Source: Flammeovirgaceae bacterium
GTDB lineage: Bacteria > Bacteroidota > Bacteroidia > Cytophagales > Cyclobacteriaceae
Reading direction: 5' to 3'
Length of the DNA: 64,000 nucleotides
Assembly: GCA_027487845.1 (NCBI GenBank)
Contig: JAIYCV010000046.1
Span: 27,481 to 91,480, forward strand
Notes under the pieces: generated by a model
The model's input: only the letters and a program-made list of their open reading frames with translations
Told to the model about the DNA's origin: nothing
The model's database searches: none
Program-made: the position numbers and the translations under genes
In this document: piece by piece, positions 35,138 to 44,159 of the stretch
How positions within the stretch are numbered: the first letter of the stretch is position 1
Layout of the letters: each line of letters opens with the position of its first letter

Positions 35138-37500
35138 TCTATCCTGTTGATCTGGAGCAAAAACTCGGGTTCACGCAGCTTCGCGAAAAGCTCCAACACT
35201 ATTGCCTCTGCCAACTAGGAATTGACCAACTCGGTCAACTTAGCTTCTCTCACGATGTTTCAGTTGTCAAATGCCAACTTAACCAAACCTTCGAATTTAA
35301 GTCGATAATTGAAAAAGCGGAGCCTTTTCCCAGTGCTAACTACTTTGATCCAACAGCTTTATTTTCAATAATCGCCATTGATGGCAGTTTTGTTGAATCT
35401 GAAGATTTTTTAGCCATTGGCCTTTCCTTACAGACAATAAAAAGTGCTCATGACTTCCTTTCCAAGAATTCCGAAATCTATCCCTACCTTTTTCAGCTTG
35501 CTGATCCAGTTGCTTTTCCGGCATCACTAATTAATTCGATTCATGGCAAGATTGACGAAACGGGGAAAGTAAAAGACAATGCCAGTGTGGAATTAAGTCG
35601 ATTGCGGAGAAAAATTCGGGAGGAAGAAGGGCGAGTTCGAAGAATGATGGATCAAGTTTTTAGGCAAGCTGCCGCCAATGGCTGGGTGCCAGAAGGCGTT
35701 TCGCCAACTATTCGCGAAGGGCGCGTGGTAATACCCATTTTGGCAGAGCACAAGCGTAAACTTCGTGGGTTTATTATGGACGAGTCTTCGACCGGACAAA
35801 CCATTTATTTGGAGCCAGCGGAAGTATTGGAAGCTAATAATGAGATTAGAGATTTGCTCCATGCAGAAAGAAGGGAGGTAATTAAGATTCTGCGCGATTT
35901 AACTTCGCTGCTGCGTACTTACCTCGATGCGCTCAAACTTGCTTATCAGTTTCTTGGTCAGCTTGATTTTATTAGAGCAAAAGCGAAATTGGCCATCGAT
36001 TTGGACGCGTTGTTGCCAACTATTTCTGCCGAGCCAGACTTAAATTGGCTCTACGCGAGGCACCCCTTACTTTTTTTAAGCCTGAAAGGGAAACGAAACC
36101 TCGTGCCTCTCACCATTAACATTACTTCGCAAAACAGATGGCTTTTGGTAAGTGGCCCCAATGCGGGTGGCAAATCAGTATGCCTGAAAACGGTTGGTCT
36201 CATCCAATACATGGCGCAATGTGGCTTGCTTGTTCCATTGCATGAAAAGTCAACGGTAGGCATTTTCAAAAACATCTTTCTTGATATTGGTGATCAGCAA
36301 AGCATAGAAAATGACTTAAGCACGTATAGTTCGCACTTAAAAAACATGGCTTATTTTATTCAACATGCTACACCCCAAACACTGATTTTATTGGATGAAT
36401 TGGGTGCGGGTACAGATCCTAATTTCGGTGGAGGAATAGCGCAAGCGGTAATAGAAACATTGTTGAAAAAATCTACTTGGGGTGTGGCCACCACTCATTA
36501 TTACAACCTAAAGTTATTTGTCGAAAACAATCCAGGGATAAAAAATGCAGCCATGGTTTTTGATTCAAAAAAGCTGGAACCACTTTTTGAGCTTGAAATT
36601 GGTAAGCCAGGAAGTTCCTTCGCACTGGAAATAGCAAGAAAGACAGGGTTACCTCAGCATACCCTCGCTTCCGCAGAAGATATAATTGGTAAAGACATTA
36701 CTGGTTTGGAAACGCTTATGAAATCTGTTGCTGAAGACAAGCAGCAGGTAGCAAAAAAACAACTGGAATTAAGGCAAAAAGAGGTTATGCTTTCTCAGTT
36801 ACAAGCGAAATATGAAAAGCTATCGAGCGAACTTGAATTAAAAAAGAAAGAAATTATCAATAAAGCCAGGGAGGAGGCTTCGTATTTGCTAAAAGAGACG
36901 AATCGCGAAATCGAAAAAACGATTCGGCATATTCAAGAAAACAAGGCCGAGCAAAAGGAAACACGCAAGGTGCGCAAAGGGCTGCAAACGCTCACCCAAA
37001 GAGTGCAACCAAACCAGGACTTACCTAAGGTAGTTTCAAATGAACTAATAAAAGAAGGTGATAAAGTGAGGATTATTGGTCAGGAGGTAACAGGCGATGT
37101 TCTCTCCATAAAAGATAAAACGGCTGTTGTGCAGTTTGGTGGCTTGCGATCTACCTTAAAACTCACGCAATTGGTCCGCAGTGATCTGGCGGTTACCAAC
37201 CCAACAATTACAAAGGCCAGGTCAATGGGTATAGACATTCATCGAAAGCAATCACAATTTGTAAGCAGTCTTGATATTCGCGGAAAGCGGGTGGAGGAGG
37301 CAATACCAATGCTTGATCAATTCTTAGACGATGCCATTCTGTTGGGACAGGCCGAACTCAACATCCTTCATGGAAAAGGGGAAGGCATTCTGCGCCAAGT
37401 AATCCGCGAGAAATTAAAATCGACAAAGGCGGTTGCTTCATTTGCAGATGCCCATGCCGATAGGGGTGGAGCTGGTATTACCGTAGTGGTGCTAAAATAA
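35134..37500 (+). CDS. mutS2: MutS2 endonuclease/ribosome-rescue ATPase
   Basis: The 788-residue MutS2 lacks the mismatch-binding domain of MutS. It has the helical core, an ABC-type ATPase with Walker A GPNAGGKS (residues 341-348) and Walker B LILLDELGAGTDP, a charged coiled coil (about 535-625), and a C-terminal Smr nuclease domain beginning LDIRGKRVEEA (713) with HGKGEG (H746). MutS2 proteins suppress recombination or split collided ribosomes depending on the species. The length is typical. A strong bidirectional hairpin follows directly. Confidence 0.96.
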   Translation: MIYPVDLEQKLGFTQLREKLQHYCLCQLGIDQLGQLSFSHDVSVVKCQLNQTFEFKSIIEKAEPFPSANYFDPTALFSIIAIDGSFVESEDFLAIGLSLQTIKSAHDFLSKNSEIYPYLFQLADPVAFPASLINSIHGKIDETGKVKDNASVELSRLRRKIREEEGRVRRMMDQVFRQAAANGWVPEGVSPTIREGRVVIPILAEHKRKLRGFIMDESSTGQTIYLEPAEVLEANNEIRDLLHAERREVIKILRDLTSLLRTYLDALKLAYQFLGQLDFIRAKAKLAIDLDALLPTISAEPDLNWLYARHPLLFLSLKGKRNLVPLTINITSQNRWLLVSGPNAGGKSVCLKTVGLIQYMAQCGLLVPLHEKSTVGIFKNIFLDIGDQQSIENDLSTYSSHLKNMAYFIQHATPQTLILLDELGAGTDPNFGGGIAQAVIETLLKKSTWGVATTHYYNLKLFVENNPGIKNAAMVFDSKKLEPLFELEIGKPGSSFALEIARKTGLPQHTLASAEDIIGKDITGLETLMKSVAEDKQQVAKKQLELRQKEVMLSQLQAKYEKLSSELELKKKEIINKAREEASYLLKETNREIEKTIRHIQENKAEQKETRKVRKGLQTLTQRVQPNQDLPKVVSNELIKEGDKVRIIGQEVTGDVLSIKDKTAVVQFGGLRSTLKLTQLVRSDLAVTNPTITKARSMGIDIHRKQSQFVSSLDIRGKRVEEAIPMLDQFLDDAILLGQAELNILHGKGEGILRQVIREKLKSTKAVASFADAHADRGGAGITVVVLK

Positions 37501-37507
37501 GGAAATG

Positions 37508-37538
37508 AAAAAGCCTTTCGGTTAGGAAAGGCTTTTTT
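37508..37538. terminator. bidirectional terminator after mutS2
   Basis: A perfect 12-bp stem, AAAAAGCCTTTC (37508-37519) with GAAAGGCTTTTT (37526-37537), has a 6-nt loop and A/T tails on both sides. It serves mutS2 on the plus strand and the lipoprotein gene on the minus strand. Confidence 0.9.
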
Positions 37539-37557
37539 ATCTAAATAACGAGGGTAA

Positions 37558-38100
37558 TTACTTCTTTTTGAATTTAAAAACCCAAGCGCCTTTCACTACT
37601 TCTACGCGTCCACCCGATCTGTCAACACCTGTTCCGGTGAAGCTAAAATTCATCACAAGTTCTGTGTCACTCACTGAATATTGGATCGCAGTAGCATCAT
37701 CTCTTGTTAATTTAGTGGCTGGAGCATCTTTATCAAAAGTAAACTTACCTGTTTTTGCCCATGGGCTAAAGGGAGATTCTGATGCGCTGTAGGTAGGCTT
37801 TGTTGTAGTGTAATCGAAACTAGCTGTTGCCCCAGCCGCTAGCGTCTTGGCAATTTCACCAGAGAGTGTTATGGTAAACGCAGACGTATAATTTGCGGTC
37901 TTATCAACTCCATCAAGAGTTGCGGAGGTACATGTCCAACCTAACGTAGCAGCCCCCGAACGAGCTGTTGTTCCTAACAATTTTTGAAGTTGCTGATCAG
38001 CTTGAGGCAACTCGGGTTCCGGTGTCGGACCGCACGATGAGTAAGTGATCAAAGCACCAACCAAACCTACAAATACTATTCGATTCAATATTTTTTTCAT
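37558..38100 (-). CDS. unknown lipoprotein, tandem paralogue 1
   Basis: The 180-residue protein has a lipoprotein signal (lipobox TYSSC, Cys at 23) and a mature part of beta character. It is clearly paralogous to the next gene (38159-38677). Shared segments are DQQLQKLL, LDGVDKT, a TFDKDAPATK/TFDAASPANK pair, EVVKGAW and a Lys-rich C terminus. I know no family for it. The phase and length agreement shows a tandem duplication. Both proteins probably reach the outer membrane or periplasm; the role is unknown. Confidence 0.8.
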   Translation of the reverse strand: MKKILNRIVFVGLVGALITYSSCGPTPEPELPQADQQLQKLLGTTARSGAATLGWTCTSATLDGVDKTANYTSAFTITLSGEIAKTLAAGATASFDYTTTKPTYSASESPFSPWAKTGKFTFDKDAPATKLTRDDATAIQYSVSDTELVMNFSFTGTGVDRSGGRVEVVKGAWVFKFKKK

Positions 38101-38158
38101 TTCTACTCTCTTAAATTAAAAAAAACGTTTAAAAATGACACCTGTTAAAAACTACAAT

Positions 38159-38677
38159 TTATTTCTTAAAGACAAACTCCCAAGCTCCTTTAACTACTTC
38201 ACTTCTAGAATTTCTGGCATACCCATCACCAGTAAAGTTAAAATTAAGTTTCAACTGTGTTTCAGAAACCTGATAAGTTACTTCTGTTTTATCGTCTCTA
38301 ATAACTTTGTTGGCTGGTGAGGCGGCATCAAAAGTAAATGACCCTGTAGAATTCCAAGGGCTTTTCTTGATAGTTGTATTTCCAGGGTTTGTCGTTTCGT
38401 AACTAAATGGAGAAGTAGATGAAGACCCAATTGTTCCTTTCAGGGTAAGTTTGAAATTGGTAGTGTAATCTGTTGTTTTGTCAACGCCATCTAGTGAAGT
38501 TGAAGTCAATGTCCAGACGCTGGTAACAGATCCGCTTGTTTCAGTCGTTAACAACAGTTTTTGCAATTGCTGGTCAGTAACTGGTAAGACTTCAACAGGT
38601 TTAGAGCCGCAAGAAGCGTAAGTTAGCAAAGCCACTAACAACCCAGCAGATGAGACCAAATTCATTATTTTTTTCAT
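38159..38677 (-). CDS. unknown lipoprotein, tandem paralogue 2
   Basis: The 172-residue protein has a lipoprotein signal (lipobox TYASC, Cys at 23) and is the upstream member of the pair described at 37558-38100. It has fewer insertions in the middle than its paralogue and differs most around residues 85-110. There are 58 bases between the two genes, with no obvious terminator, so they may be one transcript. Expression from a shared promoter upstream of 38677 is likely but no element was identified. Confidence 0.8.
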   Translation of the reverse strand: MKKIMNLVSSAGLLVALLTYASCGSKPVEVLPVTDQQLQKLLLTTETSGSVTSVWTLTSTSLDGVDKTTDYTTNFKLTLKGTIGSSSTSPFSYETTNPGNTTIKKSPWNSTGSFTFDAASPANKVIRDDKTEVTYQVSETQLKLNFNFTGDGYARNSRSEVVKGAWEFVFKK

Positions 38678-38803
38678 AATATGTTGAAAATTAAAACTCC
38701 TAAATCTACAAAAACGGATTCGAAAAAAAAGAATTTTGATTGTTTGTTTTCGAATTTTCTCGCCTCAATCTTTCTTAGATGATGCGTGGCAACGTGTAGT
38801 AAC

Positions 38804-39421
38804 CTATTTGTAGTTTAAAATCTCTATTTTCTTCGCGTCATTTGGGTATTCATGCTCTTGGTTGGAGGCAATAAAAATCAGCATATCTTTCGGTAGGCCG
38901 TGAAGATTTTTTAAGTACCATTGCGTAGAGGTCTTGTCTAAATTGGTTGTGGGTTCATCCAAAAATATTGCCTGCACGTCACTATAGAAAGCTAACCCAA
39001 GTTTTACCCTTTGCCGCATTCCGGAAGAAAACTTGTCCAAGGTTTTATTTTTGGCTGGTTTCAATTCCAACAATTCAAGAAAATCATTGGTGGATAGTCC
39101 GTTTCTTAACTTCTTGAATTTAAAATGGAATTCAACCATTTCAAGCAGTGTAAATTCTTCAATCAAATCCATGTAAGGGGTAGCAATGCTTAGGTGTTCG
39201 AAAACATCACTGCCTTCTACTACCTCACTGCTTCGTGTGTACTTAATCTTTCCTACACTTTGCGGCAATTGCCCCCAGAGCACTTGAAGAAGGGTGGACT
39301 TGCCACAGCCATTGGGGCCAACGATAGCGTAGGTAGTTCCAGCGTCAAATAGAAAAGTGAGCTTTTTGAAAATCCATTCGCGGTTGAATCGCTTTCCGAG
39401 ATTTTCAACTTCTATGTTCAT
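38804..39421 (-). CDS. ABC transporter ATP-binding protein
   Basis: The 205-residue ATPase subunit has Walker A GPNGCGKST (residues 35-43), the signature SSGMRQR, and Walker B AIFLDEPTTNLD. It overlaps lpxA by 4 bases (ATGA), so it is the last gene of the lipid A operon. No permease gene is adjacent, so the membrane partner must be encoded elsewhere. A short ABC ATPase after lpxA is usual in Bacteroidota; the transported substrate is unknown. Confidence 0.93.
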   Translation of the reverse strand: MNIEVENLGKRFNREWIFKKLTFLFDAGTTYAIVGPNGCGKSTLLQVLWGQLPQSVGKIKYTRSSEVVEGSDVFEHLSIATPYMDLIEEFTLLEMVEFHFKFKKLRNGLSTNDFLELLELKPAKNKTLDKFSSGMRQRVKLGLAFYSDVQAIFLDEPTTNLDKTSTQWYLKNLHGLPKDMLIFIASNQEHEYPNDAKKIEILNYK

Positions 39422-40218
39422 TCAAATGACGTGGTGCTGGTAGTAAAACCTTTCATTATGCCTTGTTCTGAGGTTTTGATAAATTGAACGACATAGTGCC
39501 GCTCAAAGCTCTCGGGTAGTTCTTGCTCAATCAAGTCCAACGCAGTTGAGTTGTTCAACCCTTTCATGAAAATGTAGCGATAGATCTCCTGAATTTCAGA
39601 TATTTTTTCAGAGTCGAACCCTCTTCTGCGCAGCCCCACTGTGTTGATTCCTGCATAAGAGAGCGGTTCGCGAGCGGCTTTTGTGTATGGAGGCACGTCT
39701 TTTCGAACCAAGGACCCTCCTCCAATGTAAGCATGCGAACCAATCCTCGAAAATTGTTGCACCGAGCACGAGCCACCAAAAATTGCGTAATCTTCAATTT
39801 CCACATGGCCTGCCAACTGAACCACGTTGCCAAGAATGCAATTGTTACCAATAATACAATCGTGACCTACGTGTACATAGGCCATTAGAAGGCAATTTGA
39901 ACCTATTACCGTTTTGTATTTATCAACCGTCCCTCTATTAATCGTTACGCTTTCGCGGATAGTAGTGTTATCTCCGATCTCAGCTGTGGTCACTTCGCCT
40001 TTGAATTTAAGATCTTGTGGAACGGCAGAGATAACGGCTCCTGGAAATATTTTGCAATTCTTACCTATTCTGGCACCGTCCATAATAGTAACATAGGGGC
40101 CAATCCAAGTGCCATCGCCAATTTCTACATCCTTATGGATGGTGGCAAAAGGTTCAATGGTTACGTTGTTTCCAATCCTAGCCTGGGGATGTACGTTTAC
40201 GAGTGCTGAGTAAGTCAT
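39418..40218 (-). CDS. lpxA: UDP-N-acetylglucosamine acyltransferase LpxA
   Basis: LpxA adds the first 3-hydroxyacyl chain to UDP-GlcNAc in lipid A synthesis. The 266-residue protein is a left-handed beta-helix of hexapeptide repeats with the catalytic His in YVHVGHDC (H119) and a helical C-terminal domain (about 190-266). It overlaps lpxC-fabZ by 4 bases and the ABC gene by 4, so the three are translationally coupled. Confidence 0.97.
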   Translation of the reverse strand: MTYSALVNVHPQARIGNNVTIEPFATIHKDVEIGDGTWIGPYVTIMDGARIGKNCKIFPGAVISAVPQDLKFKGEVTTAEIGDNTTIRESVTINRGTVDKYKTVIGSNCLLMAYVHVGHDCIIGNNCILGNVVQLAGHVEIEDYAIFGGSCSVQQFSRIGSHAYIGGGSLVRKDVPPYTKAAREPLSYAGINTVGLRRRGFDSEKISEIQEIYRYIFMKGLNNSTALDLIEQELPESFERHYVVQFIKTSEQGIMKGFTTSTTSFE

Positions 40219-41615
40219 GCGTTTTTACGTACAATTTGGGCGGTCATCGTTCCTTCACACACTAAGGTATTTCCAACGTAACCACGGCCACGCATCTTGG
40301 CAATGCCCCTTTTGATGGGGGCAAGCAAATCACATTGAATAACTAACGTATCTCCTGGTAACACCATTTTTCGGAAACGGCAGTCGTCAATTCCTAAAAA
40401 ATAAGTCCAGTAATTCTCAGGATCAGGAACTGTATTCAACACCAAAATTCCGCCCATTTGAGTCATCGCTTCTACTTGTAAAACACCTGGCATTACTGGG
40501 TTGCCAGGAAAATGCCCTTGAAAGAAAGGCTCGTTCATCGTTACGTTTTTTATACCCGCTACGCTTTCGCTATCCAAATAAATAACCTTGTCGATTAACA
40601 AGAATGGATACCTGTGGGGAAGGGTGGCAGCAATTTTGTTTATGTCCATTACCGGTGGCAGATTTGGGTTGTACCTTGGTACTCCCTTTTTATCTGACTC
40701 GCTCATGGCCTTTTTTAACTTTTTTGCGAACGCAACATTTGCTGCATGTCCTGGTCTTGCCGCTAAAATCTGTGCTTTTAGTGGGCGTCCGGCCAACGAA
40801 AGATCGCCAATAATATCTAACAGCTTGTGCCTGGCGGGTTCATTGTTGTAGCGAAGTTCAATGTTATTGAGTATTCCTTCTTTTTTTACTTCTACTTTAG
40901 GTTTTCCCAACATTCGGGCAATATTATCCAGTTCGTGTGGCTCTACCACTCGATCAACAATGACGATGGCGTTGTTTAAATCTCCCCCTTTAATCAAATT
41001 GTTTTTATAGAGCATCTCCAACTCATGGAGAAAACAGAATGTTCTACAGGAAGCAATCTCTTTTTCGAACTGCTGAATGTTGGTAATTGACGCGTGCTGA
41101 CTTCCCAAAACGGGAGAGTTGTAATCGATCATGACCGTTACCCGGTAATCATCGAGTGGAAGTGCGGCTATTTCTACGTTTCTGGAGGCATCACGGTACC
41201 AAATACTGTCTTGCACTTCATAAAAATCGCGCAGCGCATTTTGCTCTTCCCGGCCTGCTTCGTTGAGAATGTTCACAAATTGGATAGAACTTCCGTCCAT
41301 AATAGGAGGTTCTGGTCCATCTAATTGAATTAACACATTATCAATTTCTAATCCAACGCAGGCAGCAAGGGTGTGTTCAATAGTGCTAATTCTGGCCCCA
41401 CTTTTTTCGATGGTTGTCCCTCTGGAAACATCTACCACAAGGTCGCAATCTGCGTCTACAATGGGGGAACCAGGTAAATCGATACGTTGAAATTTTATCC
41501 CATGATTCGGTTTTGCAGGGACGAACGTCATATTGGTCTGAACCCCGGTATGAAGCCCAACCCCTGAAAGGGTCACCGATTTGTTAATAGTTTGTTGTTT
41601 ATGATTTAACATCAT
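40215..41615 (-). CDS. lpxC-fabZ: fused LpxC deacetylase - FabZ dehydratase
   Basis: The 466-residue fusion is characteristic of Bacteroidota. Residues 1-310 form LpxC, the zinc deacetylase that commits UDP-GlcNAc to lipid A; zinc ligands are H81, H263 and D267, with general base H290. Residues about 330-466 form FabZ, the 3-hydroxyacyl-ACP dehydratase, with HRYPFLLIDKV and the active site HFPGNPVMPG (H368, E382). The fusion ties lipid A commitment to the same hydroxyacyl-ACP pool. Two adjacent ATG codons (41615 and 41612) are both usable. It lies 99 bases after lpxD. Confidence 0.97.
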   Translation of the reverse strand: MMLNHKQQTINKSVTLSGVGLHTGVQTNMTFVPAKPNHGIKFQRIDLPGSPIVDADCDLVVDVSRGTTIEKSGARISTIEHTLAACVGLEIDNVLIQLDGPEPPIMDGSSIQFVNILNEAGREEQNALRDFYEVQDSIWYRDASRNVEIAALPLDDYRVTVMIDYNSPVLGSQHASITNIQQFEKEIASCRTFCFLHELEMLYKNNLIKGGDLNNAIVIVDRVVEPHELDNIARMLGKPKVEVKKEGILNNIELRYNNEPARHKLLDIIGDLSLAGRPLKAQILAARPGHAANVAFAKKLKKAMSESDKKGVPRYNPNLPPVMDINKIAATLPHRYPFLLIDKVIYLDSESVAGIKNVTMNEPFFQGHFPGNPVMPGVLQVEAMTQMGGILVLNTVPDPENYWTYFLGIDDCRFRKMVLPGDTLVIQCDLLAPIKRGIAKMRGRGYVGNTLVCEGTMTAQIVRKNA

Positions 41616-41714
41616 GGTAATAAAGGAGGCGAAATTAAAACTTTATCCGTACTAAGGGGGAAATTTAGCTGAAAATAAGCTGAAAATAATCGCAAACTGA
41701 ATTTTTGAGGCTCC

Positions 41715-42794
41715 CTAATTGACTTTATCGTTTGCGTAAGGCGATCCATCCACCGTGGATGTTACCTTAAGTCTGTTTTCAAGTTCTGTCATTCTTTCGT
41801 TTAAGGAAGGCAATTTCTTAAAAACCGCGTACGATTTATAATAGCTTTTGACATCAAAAGCTGGGGATCCCATTATCTTCGCGCCTTCTTTGTCTATGGA
41901 TTTACCGATTCCGGCTTGAGCACCAATTCCAATTTTGTTTGCTACCACTAAATGACCGGCAATTCCCACTTGGCCGGCAATAATGCAATTTTCACCAATT
42001 TTGGTTGAGCCAGAAATGCCCGTTTGGGCTGCAATTACGGTGTTTTGGCCTATTTCTACATTGTGGGCAATTTGAATGAGATTGTCCAATTTAACACCCC
42101 TGTGTATAATGGTAGCATCTCCAAATAGGGTGGCGCAATCAATTACCGTATTACTACCAATTGAAACATTGTCCTCAATTACCACATTGCCTAGTTGGGG
42201 AATGGTTTTATAACTCCCGTCCGCTTGTGGTGCGAAACCAAAGCCATCGCTACCAATTACCGCTCCCGCATGGATGGTACAATTGTGGCCTATTCGGGTG
42301 CCAGAATATAATTTAACACCCGATTGTAGGATGCAGTTATCGCCAATTACCACATCGTCTCCTACGTATGCATGTGGGTAGATTTTCACATTATCCCCAA
42401 TCTTTGCGTTGTTGCCTATGTAAGAAAAGGCACCTCTATAGATATAATTTCCTACCATAGCATTTTCGGCTATGTAACTTGGTTGTTCTATGCCTACTTT
42501 CTGAAACGATGTGAGTTTATGGTACTCTTCCAGTAAAACAGTGAAACTTAGGTAAGGATCGTCAACAAGGATTAAAGTGGCATCAATTTCTTTTTTTAAT
42601 TCGATGTCCTTCTTTACGATTACTGCGCTCGCGAGCGTAGTATATAAATAGTGCTCATATTTTGGATTGGACAGAAATGCTATTTGACCTGGTTTTGCCT
42701 CTTGAATCTTTGCCAGCATGTTGATTTTGCGGCTTGCATCCCCCGAAATACTTCCCCTCAACATGCCTGCGATTTGCTGAACTGTAAACTCCAT
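41715..42794 (-). CDS. lpxD: UDP-3-O-acylglucosamine N-acyltransferase LpxD
   Basis: LpxD adds the second 3-hydroxyacyl chain, after LpxC. The 359-residue protein has an N-terminal uridine-binding domain (to about residue 105) and a long hexapeptide beta-helix. The catalytic His lies in LIQIAHNVEIG, and the C-terminal helix ends the protein. It follows the HD phosphohydrolase gene by 23 bases and heads the lpxD - lpxC-fabZ - lpxA - ABC order. Confidence 0.97.
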   Translation of the reverse strand: MEFTVQQIAGMLRGSISGDASRKINMLAKIQEAKPGQIAFLSNPKYEHYLYTTLASAVIVKKDIELKKEIDATLILVDDPYLSFTVLLEEYHKLTSFQKVGIEQPSYIAENAMVGNYIYRGAFSYIGNNAKIGDNVKIYPHAYVGDDVVIGDNCILQSGVKLYSGTRIGHNCTIHAGAVIGSDGFGFAPQADGSYKTIPQLGNVVIEDNVSIGSNTVIDCATLFGDATIIHRGVKLDNLIQIAHNVEIGQNTVIAAQTGISGSTKIGENCIIAGQVGIAGHLVVANKIGIGAQAGIGKSIDKEGAKIMGSPAFDVKSYYKSYAVFKKLPSLNERMTELENRLKVTSTVDGSPYANDKVN

Positions 42795-42817
42795 CTAAAA
42801 CTTTTTAAATGTTAACG

Positions 42818-44050
42818 TTAAATCAAAGATACATTTTTAGGCCAGCACATATAATTTTTTTTCACGATTTTACTTATTGCTTTAATATTTGAAAGGTCAG
42901 AGGCTTCAGCGATGTCAATCAGTTTTCCGGTTTTTAAAAGAATGTTAATTGTGTTGCCATCTGCTATGTAAGCCTCGTTAGTGACGCTGCCCACCGAAAA
43001 AAGAAATTTACTATCGGTTCTCAGCACGTTGTAGGTCTTGCAAATGTTTTCTTTGATGAGGTTGAGTTGGTCTTTTTTTACTGCTTCTGTCGATAGTGAA
43101 ATTTTAAATAGATTTCGATTGATTAAGCAAGTTGATAGGTAACTCAAAATAAAGTCAGAATGATTTTTCCAGAGTTTTATAGCTCCCCAAACATCGTTGT
43201 CATCTAGATCTCCATAGGCAGCTCTGAGCGCCCTGTCATTCACAAATTGATCTATTGTAAACTCTTGGCTAAGCAATAAAGTCAAAGATTCGCTGCATAT
43301 CAATTTTTCTCCGGCCTTTAGCAAGTAGTGCGCTCGTTGCATTAAATTTACGAGTATTCGTTCAGCGCTTATGGAGGTTTTATGAAGGTAAACTTGCCAA
43401 AACATCAACCTTCTTGCTTGTAAAAAGTTCTCGATGCTGTATATGCCTTTTTCTTCAATTACCAATTCATCTTTGATGATGGTCATCATAGAGATAATTC
43501 TATCCGCACTTATTGAGCCTTCCTTGACTCCCGTAAAAAAACTATCGCGTGTCAAATAATCCAGTCGATCAATGTCAAGCTGGCTGCTTACTAATTGGTG
43601 GAAAAATTTTCTTGAGTAACTGTCTCGAAAAATTTGTAGAGCAAGATCTAATCTATTGTCAAAATGGGTATTTAAATCTTTGATAAACAGATAGGAAAGG
43701 CTTTCGTGCTTAATGGTGGGGAAGAATGTATTTTCAAGCGCGTGCGAAAATGGGCCATGACCAATGTCGTGTAGCAAGATGGCTAATTGTGCAGCTTCGT
43801 ACTCTGGGTTCGAAATTTCAATTCCCTTGGTTCGGAGGCTGTCCAAGGCCTTGCTCATTAAATGCATCGCGCCAAGCGCATGATGGAAGCGGGTATGCAG
43901 CGCACCCGGATATACAAAGTCGGTAAGGCCGAGTTGTTTAATATGGCGAAGCCGCTGAAAATACGGATGCTGAATGACGTCAAACACCAAGTCATTGGTG
44001 ATGGCGATAAACCCATAAACGGGGTCATTAATGATTTTCTTTTTGTTCAA
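42818..44050 (-). CDS. HD domain phosphohydrolase
   Basis: The 410-residue protein carries an HD domain with metal ligands in HTRFHHALGAMHLM and LLHDIGHGPFSH, followed by SQLDIDRLDYLTRD. This resembles the SAMHD1-like and dNTP triphosphohydrolase group. Such a gene commonly precedes lpxD in Bacteroidota. Its substrate is unproven; dNTPs or other nucleotides are likely. It is the first gene of the minus-strand cluster and divergent from porX, 109 bases away. Confidence 0.92.
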   Translation of the reverse strand: MNKKKIINDPVYGFIAITNDLVFDVIQHPYFQRLRHIKQLGLTDFVYPGALHTRFHHALGAMHLMSKALDSLRTKGIEISNPEYEAAQLAILLHDIGHGPFSHALENTFFPTIKHESLSYLFIKDLNTHFDNRLDLALQIFRDSYSRKFFHQLVSSQLDIDRLDYLTRDSFFTGVKEGSISADRIISMMTIIKDELVIEEKGIYSIENFLQARRLMFWQVYLHKTSISAERILVNLMQRAHYLLKAGEKLICSESLTLLLSQEFTIDQFVNDRALRAAYGDLDDNDVWGAIKLWKNHSDFILSYLSTCLINRNLFKISLSTEAVKKDQLNLIKENICKTYNVLRTDSKFLFSVGSVTNEAYIADGNTINILLKTGKLIDIAEASDLSNIKAISKIVKKNYMCWPKNVSLI

Positions 44051-44159
44051 AGTAGATACTAGAAGTTGGCAAGAATAGTGGCAGTAAAGGTAACTTGAAA
44101 AATGAAATTGATAATTGATAATTCAATCGTAAATTAGAAAGATTTTTTAAAACCAACGT

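Noticed and set aside
38135-38320. A 61-codon plus-strand frame over the tandem lipoproteins
   Set aside because: It lies opposite a gene with a clear signal peptide and a well-conserved paralogue, and shows no family pattern.
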